In this document: in pieces, positions 22,594 to 32,184 of the stretch
How positions within the stretch are numbered: position 1 is the first letter of the stretch
Layout: each line of letters starts with the position of its first letter
Notes under the pieces: model-generated
Seen by the model: only the letters and a program-made list of their open reading frames with translations
Databases searched by the model: none
Told to the model about the DNA's origin: nothing
NCBI GenBank assembly: GCA_023078685.1
Contig: JALGAS010000003.1
Coordinates: 6,324,001-6,388,000, forward strand
Length of the DNA stretch: 64,000 bases
Direction of reading: 5' to 3'
Origin: Neopestalotiopsis rosae
Lineage: Eukaryota; Ascomycota; Sordariomycetes; Amphisphaeriales; Sporocadaceae
Position numbers and translations under genes: made by a program

Positions 22594-24714
22594 ATGGTTT
22601 CCAGCAAGTCCAGCAAAGAGGACTTGAGCCACGAGGCTCAGGCCACGACCACGGCCACGGGCACTCACAATGCCTCGCCCCAGGTCGGAGTTGCGCCCAA
22701 CCCGGACCCGGCGCTCGAGTTCACGCACGAGCACCAGCACGCCCACATTCACCACCACGCCGCGGCCGCCCGCGACAAGGAGAAGAACGACGACGTCTTT
22801 TACAGCACCGGCACCACCGACAAGGGCCACAGCGACCTGCTCGATGCCCCTTCCCAGGACTACGAGACGCACAAGCTCAAGGAGAGCAAGGAGACGCCCG
22901 TCAAGGAGAAGTCTCTCGACGAGGAGAGCGGCAATTATGGTGCCACTCTTGACCAGGAGGAGGCCAGGTCCTACAATAGCAAGTTTCGACGCTATTATAG
23001 AATCGTCCGCCCTTTCATCCCTCTTTTTATCTGGGTCATCATGACTGGGTATGTATACCTGTTTGATCCAGTTATGGCCAGGAGTTTTGAGAGCTAACTC
23101 GTCTTTTTTCGCCGAAATATAGCTGGTGGGTCGTGAGTGTAGTCAGCGTCACCGTCTTTGGCATGCCCGAAGGTCTGGGATGGTTGATCCCATTCCTGCT
23201 CTGGCTCGCCATTTCGCTGCGCGTGCTCACCCTCTGGGTGCCAATGTCCTTCTTCTGGAGACCCATCCGCTTCATCTACCACCGTACCGCTTTCAAGGCC
23301 TACGAGCTGACCCCGAAGAAATTCCACCAGCCTCTCGCCGCCGCCATCACCGTCGTTGTCTTCCTGATTGGCAGCTTCGTCCCCGAGGAGACCGGTGAGA
23401 ACACGCGCGCTGCCCGCGCCGTATCCATCTTTGGACTTATCGTCATGCTTGTCGGACTTTATGCCACCTCGATGAACCGGGCCAAGATCCCGTGGCACAC
23501 CGTCATTGGCGGTATGCTGGCGCAGTTCATCATAGCCATCTTTGTCCTGCGCACGCAAGTAGGCTACGATATCTTTGCCTTTATCTCGTTCCTGGCTCGC
23601 ACGCTGCTCGGATTCGCCAACCAGGGTGTGACTTTCTTGTTTGACGATACCATCCCCACGATGCCCTGGTTCTTCACCAGCGTCATCCCGCCCATCATCT
23701 TCTTCGTCTCCCTCGTCTCGCTGCTCTACCACTCGGGCGTTCTGCAGTGGTTCGTCGTCAAGTTTGCCTACTTCTTCTACTGGTCCCTGCGCGTCTCGGG
23801 TGCCGAAGCCGTTGTGGCCGCTGCGACTCCCTTCATCGGCCAGGGAGAGTCGGCCATGTTGATTCGACCCTTCGTGCCTCACCTGACCAAGGCCGAGATC
23901 CACCAGGTCCTGACGTGCGGTTTCGCCACCATTGCCGGTTCCGTCCTCATCTCCTACATTAACATGGGTCTCAATCCTCAGGTCCTGGTCTCGTCCTGCA
24001 TCATGTCCATCCCGGCCTCCCTGGCTATCTCCAAGATGCGCTACCCCGAGACGGAGGAGACGCTGACCTCAGGCCGCGTCGTGGTCCCCGACGATGACGA
24101 GCACAAGGCCGCCAACGCCCTGCACGCCTTTGCCAACGGCGCCTGGCTCGGCCTGAAGATCGCCGGCATGATCTCGACCACCCTGCTGTGCATCATCGCC
24201 TTTGTCGGCCTCATCAACGGCCTTCTCGGCTGGTGGGGCAAGTACCTGCAGATCCTCGATCCCAACCCTTTGACCCTGCAGCTCATTCTCGGATACGTCC
24301 TCTACCCCGTGGCCTGGCTGCTCGGTGTGCCCACACAGGATCTCCGCACCGTCGGTGAGATCATTGGCGTCAAGATCATCACCAACGAGTTCGTCGCCTT
24401 TGCGACTCTGACTGCCGAGACCACTACTCTGACTACTCGTGGTCGTGTCATTGCCACATATGCTTGCTGCGTAAGTTTCGAAATATATAAAAGGCACAGA
24501 CTAGACGAAATGCTAACGCTAAATACAGGGTTTCGGAAACATTGGATCTCTTGGCAACCAGATTGGTGTGCTCTCCCAGATTGCGCCCAGCAGAGTTGGC
24601 GATGTGTCTCGCGTCGCTGTGAGCGCCTTGTTCTCTGGCATCATTGCTACACTGTCATCGGCTTCCATTGCCGGTATGTTGTACACTGATGCCATTGCGC
24701 AAAACGTTTCGTAA
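22594..24714 (+). CDS. Concentrative nucleoside transporter (CNT family)
   Basis: Three exons (22594..23048, 23123..24470, 24529..24714) give 662 residues. Residues 1-135 are cytosolic and polar, with a His-rich patch H-E-H-Q-H-A-H-I-H-H-H. The first hydrophobic span follows at RPFIPLFIWVIMTGWWVV and about ten more follow, as in CNT carriers. Diagnostic motifs are a G-Q-G-E-S-A segment, the substrate/cation-binding T-N-E-F-V-A-F loop, and C-G-F-G-N-I-G-S-L-G encoded across the last intron. CNT proteins import nucleosides driven by H+ or Na+. Fungal members such as C. albicans Cnt act at the plasma membrane in purine and pyrimidine salvage. Specificity cannot be read from the sequence. The gene is convergent with the dioxygenase gene, with 250 bp between stop codons. 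Confidence 0.93.
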
Positions 24715-24964
24715 GAAGAGAAAGAAAGACATTTTCAAGAACGTCTGCATGTTGTCATGATTTATAAATTTGCCAATATGATTATATATACCCGCTGTTT
24801 GTTCCACAGAATCTAGCAAAGTAATCAAAATGTACTCGTGACCCGCGTACAGGGTCACGCTCATTTTCACATGACACTGGACCGTCATTCTGAATAAGTG
24901 TGCCGATTGAACTTGAATACATTGAACGAAATATGAACGAAATATGCCATACATGGTCACTCAT

Positions 24965-26239
24965 CTAGCTCAACTCCCGCGCAAGTTCTTCACGCCGACT
25001 TGAACTCAACGGGTCGAAGTAGGGTTCCTCCCCAATGCTCACGGCCCTCGAGCCTGTCCTCTCGCCAAGCTCGGGCTCGTGGACATAGTCGGGCGTAGCA
25101 GCGTGATACACGCTGCGGTTGTCCCAGATGGCGAGGTCGTTAACGTTTTGCCAGCGGTTGCGCACCTGCAGGTCGTGGTTCTCGACAATGAGCTGGACGA
25201 ACCAGTCGAGGAAATGGCGCGACTCCTCGTCCGTGAGGCCGTTGATCCGCTGCACGTGTATGCCCACGGCAAAGACGCTCTTCCACCCCGTGATGGGGTT
25301 GGTGCGAATCACGGGGTGGGTCGCCTCGAGAACGTCGCCCACATTCTCCGGGGCGCCACGAGGTCCGGAGAATATCTTGAACCCATTTCTCTCTGCAGCT
25401 TCGTTAAAGCCAGGTTGCGCATAGTGCGCTGTGAGGGTCTCGAGGAAGCCCTGGAGTGGCTTGGATATACGATCGTACACCTCGTACCCTGAAGCCCAAA
25501 GCGTGTCTGTCAAAAAAGCAAGGTCAACATGGTCCGTTGGAAATGTACAGCTGGAATCAGGACGCCGTACCTCCTCCTGTCTTGGGTAGCTTGGTCAGAC
25601 GAAGCAAAGTGTAGTCACTCGGAACGGGCTCGAATGTGATATCAGAATGCCATTGTTTCCGTTGACTTTGCGTCTTCTGCAAGTATTTGCCATACACCTT
25701 CTTAGCCTGCTCAGAGGAAATAACGCTGATTTCGTTGTCGTCACCTCCAAACTCAACCGAGGGATTGACCGAAGGGTGGATGTGCAGAGTAGATGTCTCG
25801 GGTTTGCCCGTGAGCTGACCAAGCCGCTGTACCAGTTCCTTCTGCAGATCATTGGTGATCTTGTCTTGCTTGCGGAAGAATACAACACCTCGGCGAGAGA
25901 CTGTTCAGGGTATCAGCAGGACTACTCCAAAGTCTTGGGAGTGGTAGATAGGCCTTGCTCACTTGTGATTGCAAGCTCGCGTATGAGGTCATCCGAGTTG
26001 GGAGCTCGCAGCCACTCAGCCAGATCAACGTCAACGAATTCGCGGCCGATGATCGGCGTCACGTCAAAGTGACCGTATTTGTCAAGTAAACCAGTCGGCT
26101 TCAATGGATCTTTGTGCTTCGTTCCGGGCACAGGAATTGCTCCTGTAGCTTCTGTAGAGATGTGACCAGAATCCGGTGCGGCTTTCTCATTGATCGGATC
26201 GATGACCTGTGTCATAAACTCGGTTGCTGAAGGGGCCAT
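24965..26239 (-). CDS. TauD/TfdA-type 2-oxoglutarate dioxygenase
   Basis: Three exons (25963..26239, 25571..25900, 24965..25506) join in phase to 382 residues. The iron ligands are present: H177 and D179 in Q-W-H-S-D-I-T, and distal H337 in S-V-Y-H-A-A-T-P-D. R356 in G-S-R-A-V-S-I-G fits the 2-oxoglutarate-binding Arg. The conserved fungal block R-G-V-V-F-F-R and the N-terminal F-D-V-T-P-I-I-G-R-E-F place it with fungal taurine/sulfonate-type dioxygenases, which oxidise sulfonates to release sulfite as a sulfur source. Related fungal members act on other substrates, xanthine among them, so the substrate is uncertain. No signal peptide is seen, so a cytosolic enzyme is likely. Introns are 62 and 64 bp. 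Confidence 0.9.
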
Positions 26240-27408
26240 TTTCGGTCGATGGTATTTTCTGCTGCGTGAGTGAGTGTTGATTTGCGTTGAATCAAACAGC
26301 TGTTTTCGAACTCAATAGTAAAGACGAGAAGCTTTGAGGACTTGGATGCACGCCTCACATTCGACCTGTCGAGAGTCTCTCCGATCAAGCATCCCAATTT
26401 CCCATGCCTACGTGTATATGGCAGGGAAAAGGGAACGCCAGGATTGCGCAATCATGATTGATATTTCACCATTAAGAGAGGGCCCACTTCATGTTTGCTT
26501 TCGGAAGATTGTCTTGATAAACATGGATGAGATGCATCATGTACTGCCGCTGTTGGGTCCTCGGGCCAACCAAACATGGCACAACAACCCGACCACATGG
26601 TAGCGAATCGAATTTGTGCGACAAGTGGTACGAAGTTGTCCATCGACTGATGTCACGCAGAGGCAGGCAGAGAATTGGAAATGACCGGTTATGGTTTACC
26701 GTGGTAACCGTGACTTGGTAGCCATAGCTCGTTGTATGAAATTGGCATCCATGCCAAAGACAATGATAATAGCAATACTTCTTTCCAGCCACGCAGGAGA
26801 AATTAATCTTGTTCATTCCTACTGTGATCAGCATATGTTTCCCCCCCCCCATTCGTTCCGATATTCTGTCCACTGTGCAGGCGCTCCTAGGTCAACCACA
26901 AAGTCCGAGTGCTAGAATAAATCGCTCTTGCCAGAAGAGACGGCACGAATCAATCATTCACACTCTCACGCTTGTGCATGAAAACATCCCATCAAGACCA
27001 CAGACCAGTATGCGCTTTGGATCTGAATGAGGAGGGTTTGGGTCAGCCCATCACGAATCGTAAGTATCTGGCCCTCGGACTTCCCCTGCCCAGCTCCCAA
27101 TTTGAGATATTCGCTACGCGCCGCAGCAAACCTGTGAGATGAGTGACGCCAGCCTCCGTTTCGCCAGACATGACTAATGCTATGCTTGTGACAAAAGAAA
27201 CCTTGATAATCGGATGTTGAGGTTTAAAGTACGATGACCACCTCTTCCTTGATAGCATCGGCATATCGGCACTTGATAAGAGCCGTCAAACACTGTCGTA
27301 GCTCTTATTTCTGGTTTTCGAATTGATTCCATGACCGGATACAGTTCTGGGTTCAGTGTTGTGATACTATCGCCGCTCTCGTCGAGACACTGATTCATAC
27401 AGGAGTGC
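26240..27408. other. Intergenic between dioxygenase and E2 genes
   Basis: Promoter of the minus-strand dioxygenase gene plus the 3' side of the E2 gene. It includes a run of ten C at 26841-26850. No gene was recognised. Confidence 0.5.
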
Positions 27409-27977
27409 TCACTTCTTGACCTCTCCCTTGGCATATCTCTCAACGTACTGCTTCGCGCTCTTCTCAAAGCTTGCGCGATCGTTCTTGTACTCGTCGGCGA
27501 TGCGGGCCTCGAGAGGATCATCGGGTTGAGGCTCGATCAATAGGTTGCGTACAGCTTCAAGGACGCCTCTGATGCGGCTGGCAGGCTTCCAGTTCTCGGC
27601 TTTGAGTATGGACAGACAGATGTTTCCCATGGAGTCGTTGGTGACATTGGGATGGTAGATGCGTGTCGCAAATTGGACCACGGGTGCCTTGAATGGGTAA
27701 TCGGGTGGAAGCGATAGGGTCAGGTTGAAGGTGCCGCCCTGATATGCTGAACCTTGAGGACCAACCAGTGTAATGTTCCACTTATGGATGTCGGCTTCGC
27801 TATAAGATATAGTGATGTCTGGTGGAGGCGAGGATTGGCATTCACCAAGCTCCTAGAGAAGGCGGTGATCAGTCATGGGTAGCATGGAGGATTGCTAAGT
27901 CTTGTACATTGTCCAAATGAAGCTTTTAGCGGACTTAAATCTTGTAGACTCACTTTGACGATTCGCTTGGATGCCAT
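27409..27977 (-). CDS. Ubiquitin-conjugating enzyme E2
   Basis: Two exons (27954..27977 and 27409..27852). The eight-residue first exon MASKRIVK supplies the standard start of UBC4/UBC1-type E2s. The 155-residue product is a bare UBC fold. It has the P-P-D-Y-P-F-K-A-P strand, the H75-P76-N77 triad and the active-site Cys87 in G-N-I-C-L-S. Cys is followed at +2 by Ser rather than the Asp of UBC4/UBE2D. The A-E-N-W-K-P-A segment and P-Q-P-D-D-P-L near residue 120 recall UBE2L3. It should accept ubiquitin (or a ubiquitin-like protein) from E1 and pass it to E3 ligases in cytosol or nucleus. The exact paralogue within the fungal E2 set is not certain. Confidence 0.92.
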
Positions 27978-29130
27978 TTTCACGACTGATGTGCCCAGGG
28001 ACGTGTCTGACGAGATACAAGAGGCTGCGTTCGTTCGCAATGCCCGTATGAGCAGGAATTGCTAATGTGATGACGGTGGGGAGTTCCGAGTGAGGATACA
28101 CGTGCAGACTTGGCTGGGGCAGCGCGACCTCAAATAGTAGACGATGAGGAACGTTCAAGAGGGACACCCACTTCTGTTTGCTTCAGGCCCTAACAATGAG
28201 CCTTCACAAGACAGGCGTTGTATGTATTGGGGAGAGACAAGGTATCTTGAAACTATCAGGCAGGCGACAGTGATGTCAGGCTGTATTCAGAAATGTGGTA
28301 GGCAGGTACCTACCTTGAGGGAAAGTGTGCCTACGGCGGGGTAATAATACATCCTTGGGCAGGCTGCCAGAGCTACCCCGCCAAACAGGGAATCCTTGGC
28401 CCTATTTGGTACGGAATATCATGTGAGTTTGATATCCAAGCACGCCAAATTCAATCGCATATGTACTTTCTAGACACGTTTTATGCTAAATGTGATCAAA
28501 CGACAAAGGAGTATGGATCATGAAAGATCTTTTGCTTGTCACTCTATGGAGTGTGCCTTTAGCTATTAAGCCCTAAAACAATAGCTACCACGCTTTTCTT
28601 TTCTACCTGGATACAGTCCCGCTGTCAACTGATCTCCTATGTATAATATGCTTTACAATGCACCCAAATGCTGAATATTGAAATGACCATGACCCCATTT
28701 CGCCAGTGATGCAAGTTTTATATGATGATCAAACCATGAAATCACCCCTAGGCTGACCTGTCGTGTACTCTTTTTGGTAACCTGAGCATTCTCCTTGTCT
28801 GTGTTGTCGCTCTCCATCTTTCCATCTCTTCTTTCTTCTCATAAACAAAGTCAAGCGCAAAGGGCCGTCAAGTCGTAAGTCATCGTCTGAGTGCGAAATC
28901 ATGCCGCCCACTTGGGGCCGAGTACGACGTCAGTTGGTATAGTGATGACAAGCTGTAACAAATGAGAAATGATAAGGCAGTGTGGTGCGGTGTGATCCGG
29001 TGAGGTGAGCAGAAGCCAGCTGCTGTTTCTGTCTCTACGCCCAGACGCAGCTCTTCCGTCAAAACTCTGTTTTACTCGGACTTCTTTAGTCTTGTGGGGG
29101 TATTCGTGGGATGAGAATTTGTGAAGGCCT
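27978..29130. other. Intergenic between E2 and Rab-GAP genes
   Basis: E2 promoter on the left and 3' flank of the minus-strand Rab-GAP gene on the right. Short frames only; nothing further seen. Confidence 0.5.
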
Positions 29131-32100
29131 TCAAGGCCTCTTCTTCCCAAACAAATTCTTGTGTTTGGAATCGGCAGTATCTTCCGTCAGCCCGGTGGCT
29201 ATACGCTCCTTCTCCAGCTTGACATTTTTCCTGCGCTCCAGGCGCCGCTCCTCGATCGTCTCCTGGCTCAGGTGGCCGAATCCATTTCGGCGCCTGAAGC
29301 ATGCTTCCATCAGCGCGTTTGCATTTAGCAAGCGTCGAGGCATAGCCTGAACCACCTGGAAGATCTCCATAGGATCTCCCACGCTCTTGATCTCATTCTC
29401 ACCAAGCTTGAAAATGGTAAGCGCAATGCGGAACAATGTCTTAGACCCCTCGTAGAAGAACACATCCCACACTCGCAAGGTTGTTTCAATCGGAAGGGTG
29501 CCAATGAAGCAGCTCATGAACCACGCCGTCATGCAAAGCGTCACTGGTGGGAGTCGCGTTGGAATTGTGGGGTTTCTTCTATGTCTGCGAGACCTGGGCT
29601 TTACAGCATCGGTGCCGTCCAGTTCGCCTCCAATCTTTGCCCAGACGTTTGGCATCGTCTCTTGCACCGATGTCATCAGCACACCGAGATCGACATTTGC
29701 ACCCTCCAAGCTGGTCTCGTGTGTCCCTGGTAGATATACACGCGTAATGATGTTCAACAACCAAAACGCATGCTCCTCCGTCTCAGTGAAGAGAAGGAGT
29801 AAACCGGCGAGGAAGTTCAGCGACTGGCAATACCCTATTCGTGGGTTGTATATCGAAAAGGCGTGCAGAACGCGGCGCAGTGATGATATCATTTCAGACT
29901 CATCTCCACGCACAGGATTACCGTTTGCATCGAGTGAAGATTCGGTGTTGGGAATGGAAGAAGCATCCGCCGCACGAAACTTGATGTTGTCAGGAAATGT
30001 TCGGTGAAGATCTCGTTCGATGGCTTCCTTATCGATGTCCTTGGCTTTCTGGGCTAAAAGTTGATCATAGATGCCACCGTGCTTGGAAAGAATTGCAGGT
30101 CCACCAGCATAATAGAACCAAGCAGCGCCTCTCCACTCTGGAGGAATACCTTTTCGCACAAAGCGTTTTGTTTTGGCGCTCCGCTGAGGGAAACGAGTCG
30201 GATCGTCCGTGATTAGTCCACTCTCTTTCATGAAGGCTTGCCATTTCCGCCGTCTCCTGTCCATGTAATCCGAATAGCTAGTGTTCCAGGTATCATATTG
30301 CTCTTGGGTAACGTATTGGTTTTCCTTGCGAAACCCATATCGGTCCCTTGTAACATCTGTATTCTCAATGCTTGTACGCGGTGCAGGCATTTGACGCGAC
30401 CTTGCAGGGAATTCGTCGTCCTCAAAATCATCTACCAGCTTTCCCGAATCATGTTTAGAGTCAGTCTTTTCTCGTTCTTCGGAGTGATCGACGGGTTCTT
30501 GATCGAGGTCCTGGCTTTCTGCCAGATTATCTGTGCTCTGGTCCTGTGCTGCATGGTCGGCCTCATGGTCATCTTCCCCGTCATAAACGGCATCTGCATT
30601 CTCAACTCCATCAGGGGCAGCTGTGCGACGAATTGGAAGAGAATCCGAAAACGCCTCCAACAAAGCGGTACGCCTCCTATGACGTTCTTCCTTTGGCGTC
30701 GGTGGTCGCGAATCGTCATCTTGTTCATCATGTCCATCTGGGCGTTCCGGAGAGTCGTCGCGAAAGCCTTCCTCGTAAATATCCATGACATCGTCAACAC
30801 TGAAGGCTTCATCTACGGGTAGGAAGATGGAGGTGATTGAACTGCTTTTGGTTAGAACGCTACTCCTCTCAGTCTGCACTGTCCCGGGTGCAGTGGAGCT
30901 TGACATTTGCGATCTGTAGCTAGACCTGAGCTGGTCGGATGGCATGGACGCCATTCGCGGGATCATACCACGCATATATGGGTGGCCAGTACTCTCTGCA
31001 CGGCCATAAGCCAGAGGCTGTCCAGCATAAGGGGGTTGCATATGCCGACTTCTACCTCGAACACTGTCGGGGTAGTGCAGGTCTGGCGGAGGACGAACCG
31101 GGAGCGAGGCAAACGTCGAGGTAGACTGATTTGAGGATATGGACTGGCCTCGGTCACGCGCTCTCAGATACTGGTTTGGATTGCCCAAATGGTCGAGATA
31201 TGATGGGTCAGCCTGAGAAGTGTTCGAGGTTCCGGGACGCATGCGAACGGAGTCCGGCGAGGTATGCTTGATACTAGGAGGTCGAGGACGTGAAAAGTTC
31301 CCGACAGGGAGGCCGTCTCCGCCGACTGGGCGGCCCTCGTGGGCAGCCATCATGTTTGCTCTCCTGATGGGACTTAGCACTGGCACCGGCCGGGGAGACT
31401 CGTCACTCAGTTCCGTGGCCAAGGAAGCAACAGCAATGTTGAAGTGCTTTCGCGTTGGCGTCGTGGGAGCGGGAGGGCAATGGGCTAGTGTTGATGCAAT
31501 TACGGGAGTGTGTGCATGGTGAGAATGGCTATAGGCGGCGGCAGAATTGTAAGAGAGGGAATCCCATCGCGGGGAGATGGGTGCCGTGGGTGACCTGGGC
31601 GGTGATGGAGTCGGCGAGTCCGTGTAGTAGTCTGTCGTGGACGTGGTATCGTTGGTGCTGCTGGAGAAGCGAGAGTGGTGGTGGTAGTGACGAAGAAGTG
31701 AATCGTCGTGATTTGTCGAGTAGGCGTGCCAACCAGTCTCGTCGGGAGAGTAAAAAGGATCGTAGTAATGAGTGACTGGTGCAGCAGCGGCAGCGACGAC
31801 TTGATATCCAGGTGTGCTTGGTGCCGACGACGGCGGAGATCTTCTCGTCGTCGACCTCGTTGTTGTTATTGTTGTTGTATTATTCGTTGTTTGTTTTGTG
31901 ACTACGGGTGCTAGTCTCGGGTGTGTGGTTGACCTCGACCTTGTTGATGAGTACGGGGCGCCGGGCATCGACTTGAGACTGGAATTAGAACGGCTAGAGG
32001 CTTTGGGGCCGAATTTGGTCGTGGAAGCGTAGAGCCCAAACTCCCTAACGTCGAAGCTCCTGCTCCGCTCTCCTGTCACGCTTGGCCCGTGAACTGACGT

Positions 32101-32184
32101 TGAAGTTGCAGCCTGCAAATTGCTGCCGGGGAGCCCCTCCACCGCTAGGGGTCCCAAAGATCCCAACTCGTCCAGTGCGGTCAT
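29131..32184 (-). CDS. TBC-domain Rab GTPase-activating protein
   Basis: One exon, 1,017 residues. The first 670 residues are low complexity: Ser/Thr/Pro-rich with a long run of threonines, then Asp/Glu-rich segments, and probably a phosphorylation platform. The TBC domain spans about 677-920. Its catalytic arginine finger is R728 in I-E-R-D-L-H-R-T-F-P, and the glutamine finger is Q787 in G-Y-C-Q-S-L-N, so it should be active. A basic helical tail ends in KKRP. TBC proteins accelerate GTP hydrolysis by Rab GTPases. The I-G-T-L-P-I-E-T-T-L-R-V-W-D block and domain layout resemble fungal Gyp/Msb-type GAPs acting on exocytic or endosomal Rabs, but the target cannot be assigned. The start ATG at 32184 is the only in-frame upstream one. 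Confidence 0.92.
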   Translation of the reverse strand: MTALDELGSLGPLAVEGLPGSNLQAATSTSVHGPSVTGERSRSFDVREFGLYASTTKFGPKASSRSNSSLKSMPGAPYSSTRSRSTTHPRLAPVVTKQTTNNTTTITTTRSTTRRSPPSSAPSTPGYQVVAAAAAPVTHYYDPFYSPDETGWHAYSTNHDDSLLRHYHHHSRFSSSTNDTTSTTDYYTDSPTPSPPRSPTAPISPRWDSLSYNSAAAYSHSHHAHTPVIASTLAHCPPAPTTPTRKHFNIAVASLATELSDESPRPVPVLSPIRRANMMAAHEGRPVGGDGLPVGNFSRPRPPSIKHTSPDSVRMRPGTSNTSQADPSYLDHLGNPNQYLRARDRGQSISSNQSTSTFASLPVRPPPDLHYPDSVRGRSRHMQPPYAGQPLAYGRAESTGHPYMRGMIPRMASMPSDQLRSSYRSQMSSSTAPGTVQTERSSVLTKSSSITSIFLPVDEAFSVDDVMDIYEEGFRDDSPERPDGHDEQDDDSRPPTPKEERHRRRTALLEAFSDSLPIRRTAAPDGVENADAVYDGEDDHEADHAAQDQSTDNLAESQDLDQEPVDHSEEREKTDSKHDSGKLVDDFEDDEFPARSRQMPAPRTSIENTDVTRDRYGFRKENQYVTQEQYDTWNTSYSDYMDRRRRKWQAFMKESGLITDDPTRFPQRSAKTKRFVRKGIPPEWRGAAWFYYAGGPAILSKHGGIYDQLLAQKAKDIDKEAIERDLHRTFPDNIKFRAADASSIPNTESSLDANGNPVRGDESEMISSLRRVLHAFSIYNPRIGYCQSLNFLAGLLLLFTETEEHAFWLLNIITRVYLPGTHETSLEGANVDLGVLMTSVQETMPNVWAKIGGELDGTDAVKPRSRRHRRNPTIPTRLPPVTLCMTAWFMSCFIGTLPIETTLRVWDVFFYEGSKTLFRIALTIFKLGENEIKSVGDPMEIFQVVQAMPRRLLNANALMEACFRRRNGFGHLSQETIEERRLERRKNVKLEKERIATGLTEDTADSKHKNLFGKKRP

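Noticed and set aside
24965..26239. Naming the dioxygenase as xanthine dioxygenase because of the neighbouring nucleoside transporter
   Set aside because: Its conserved blocks read as the fungal taurine/sulfonate type, and adjacency alone does not decide the substrate.
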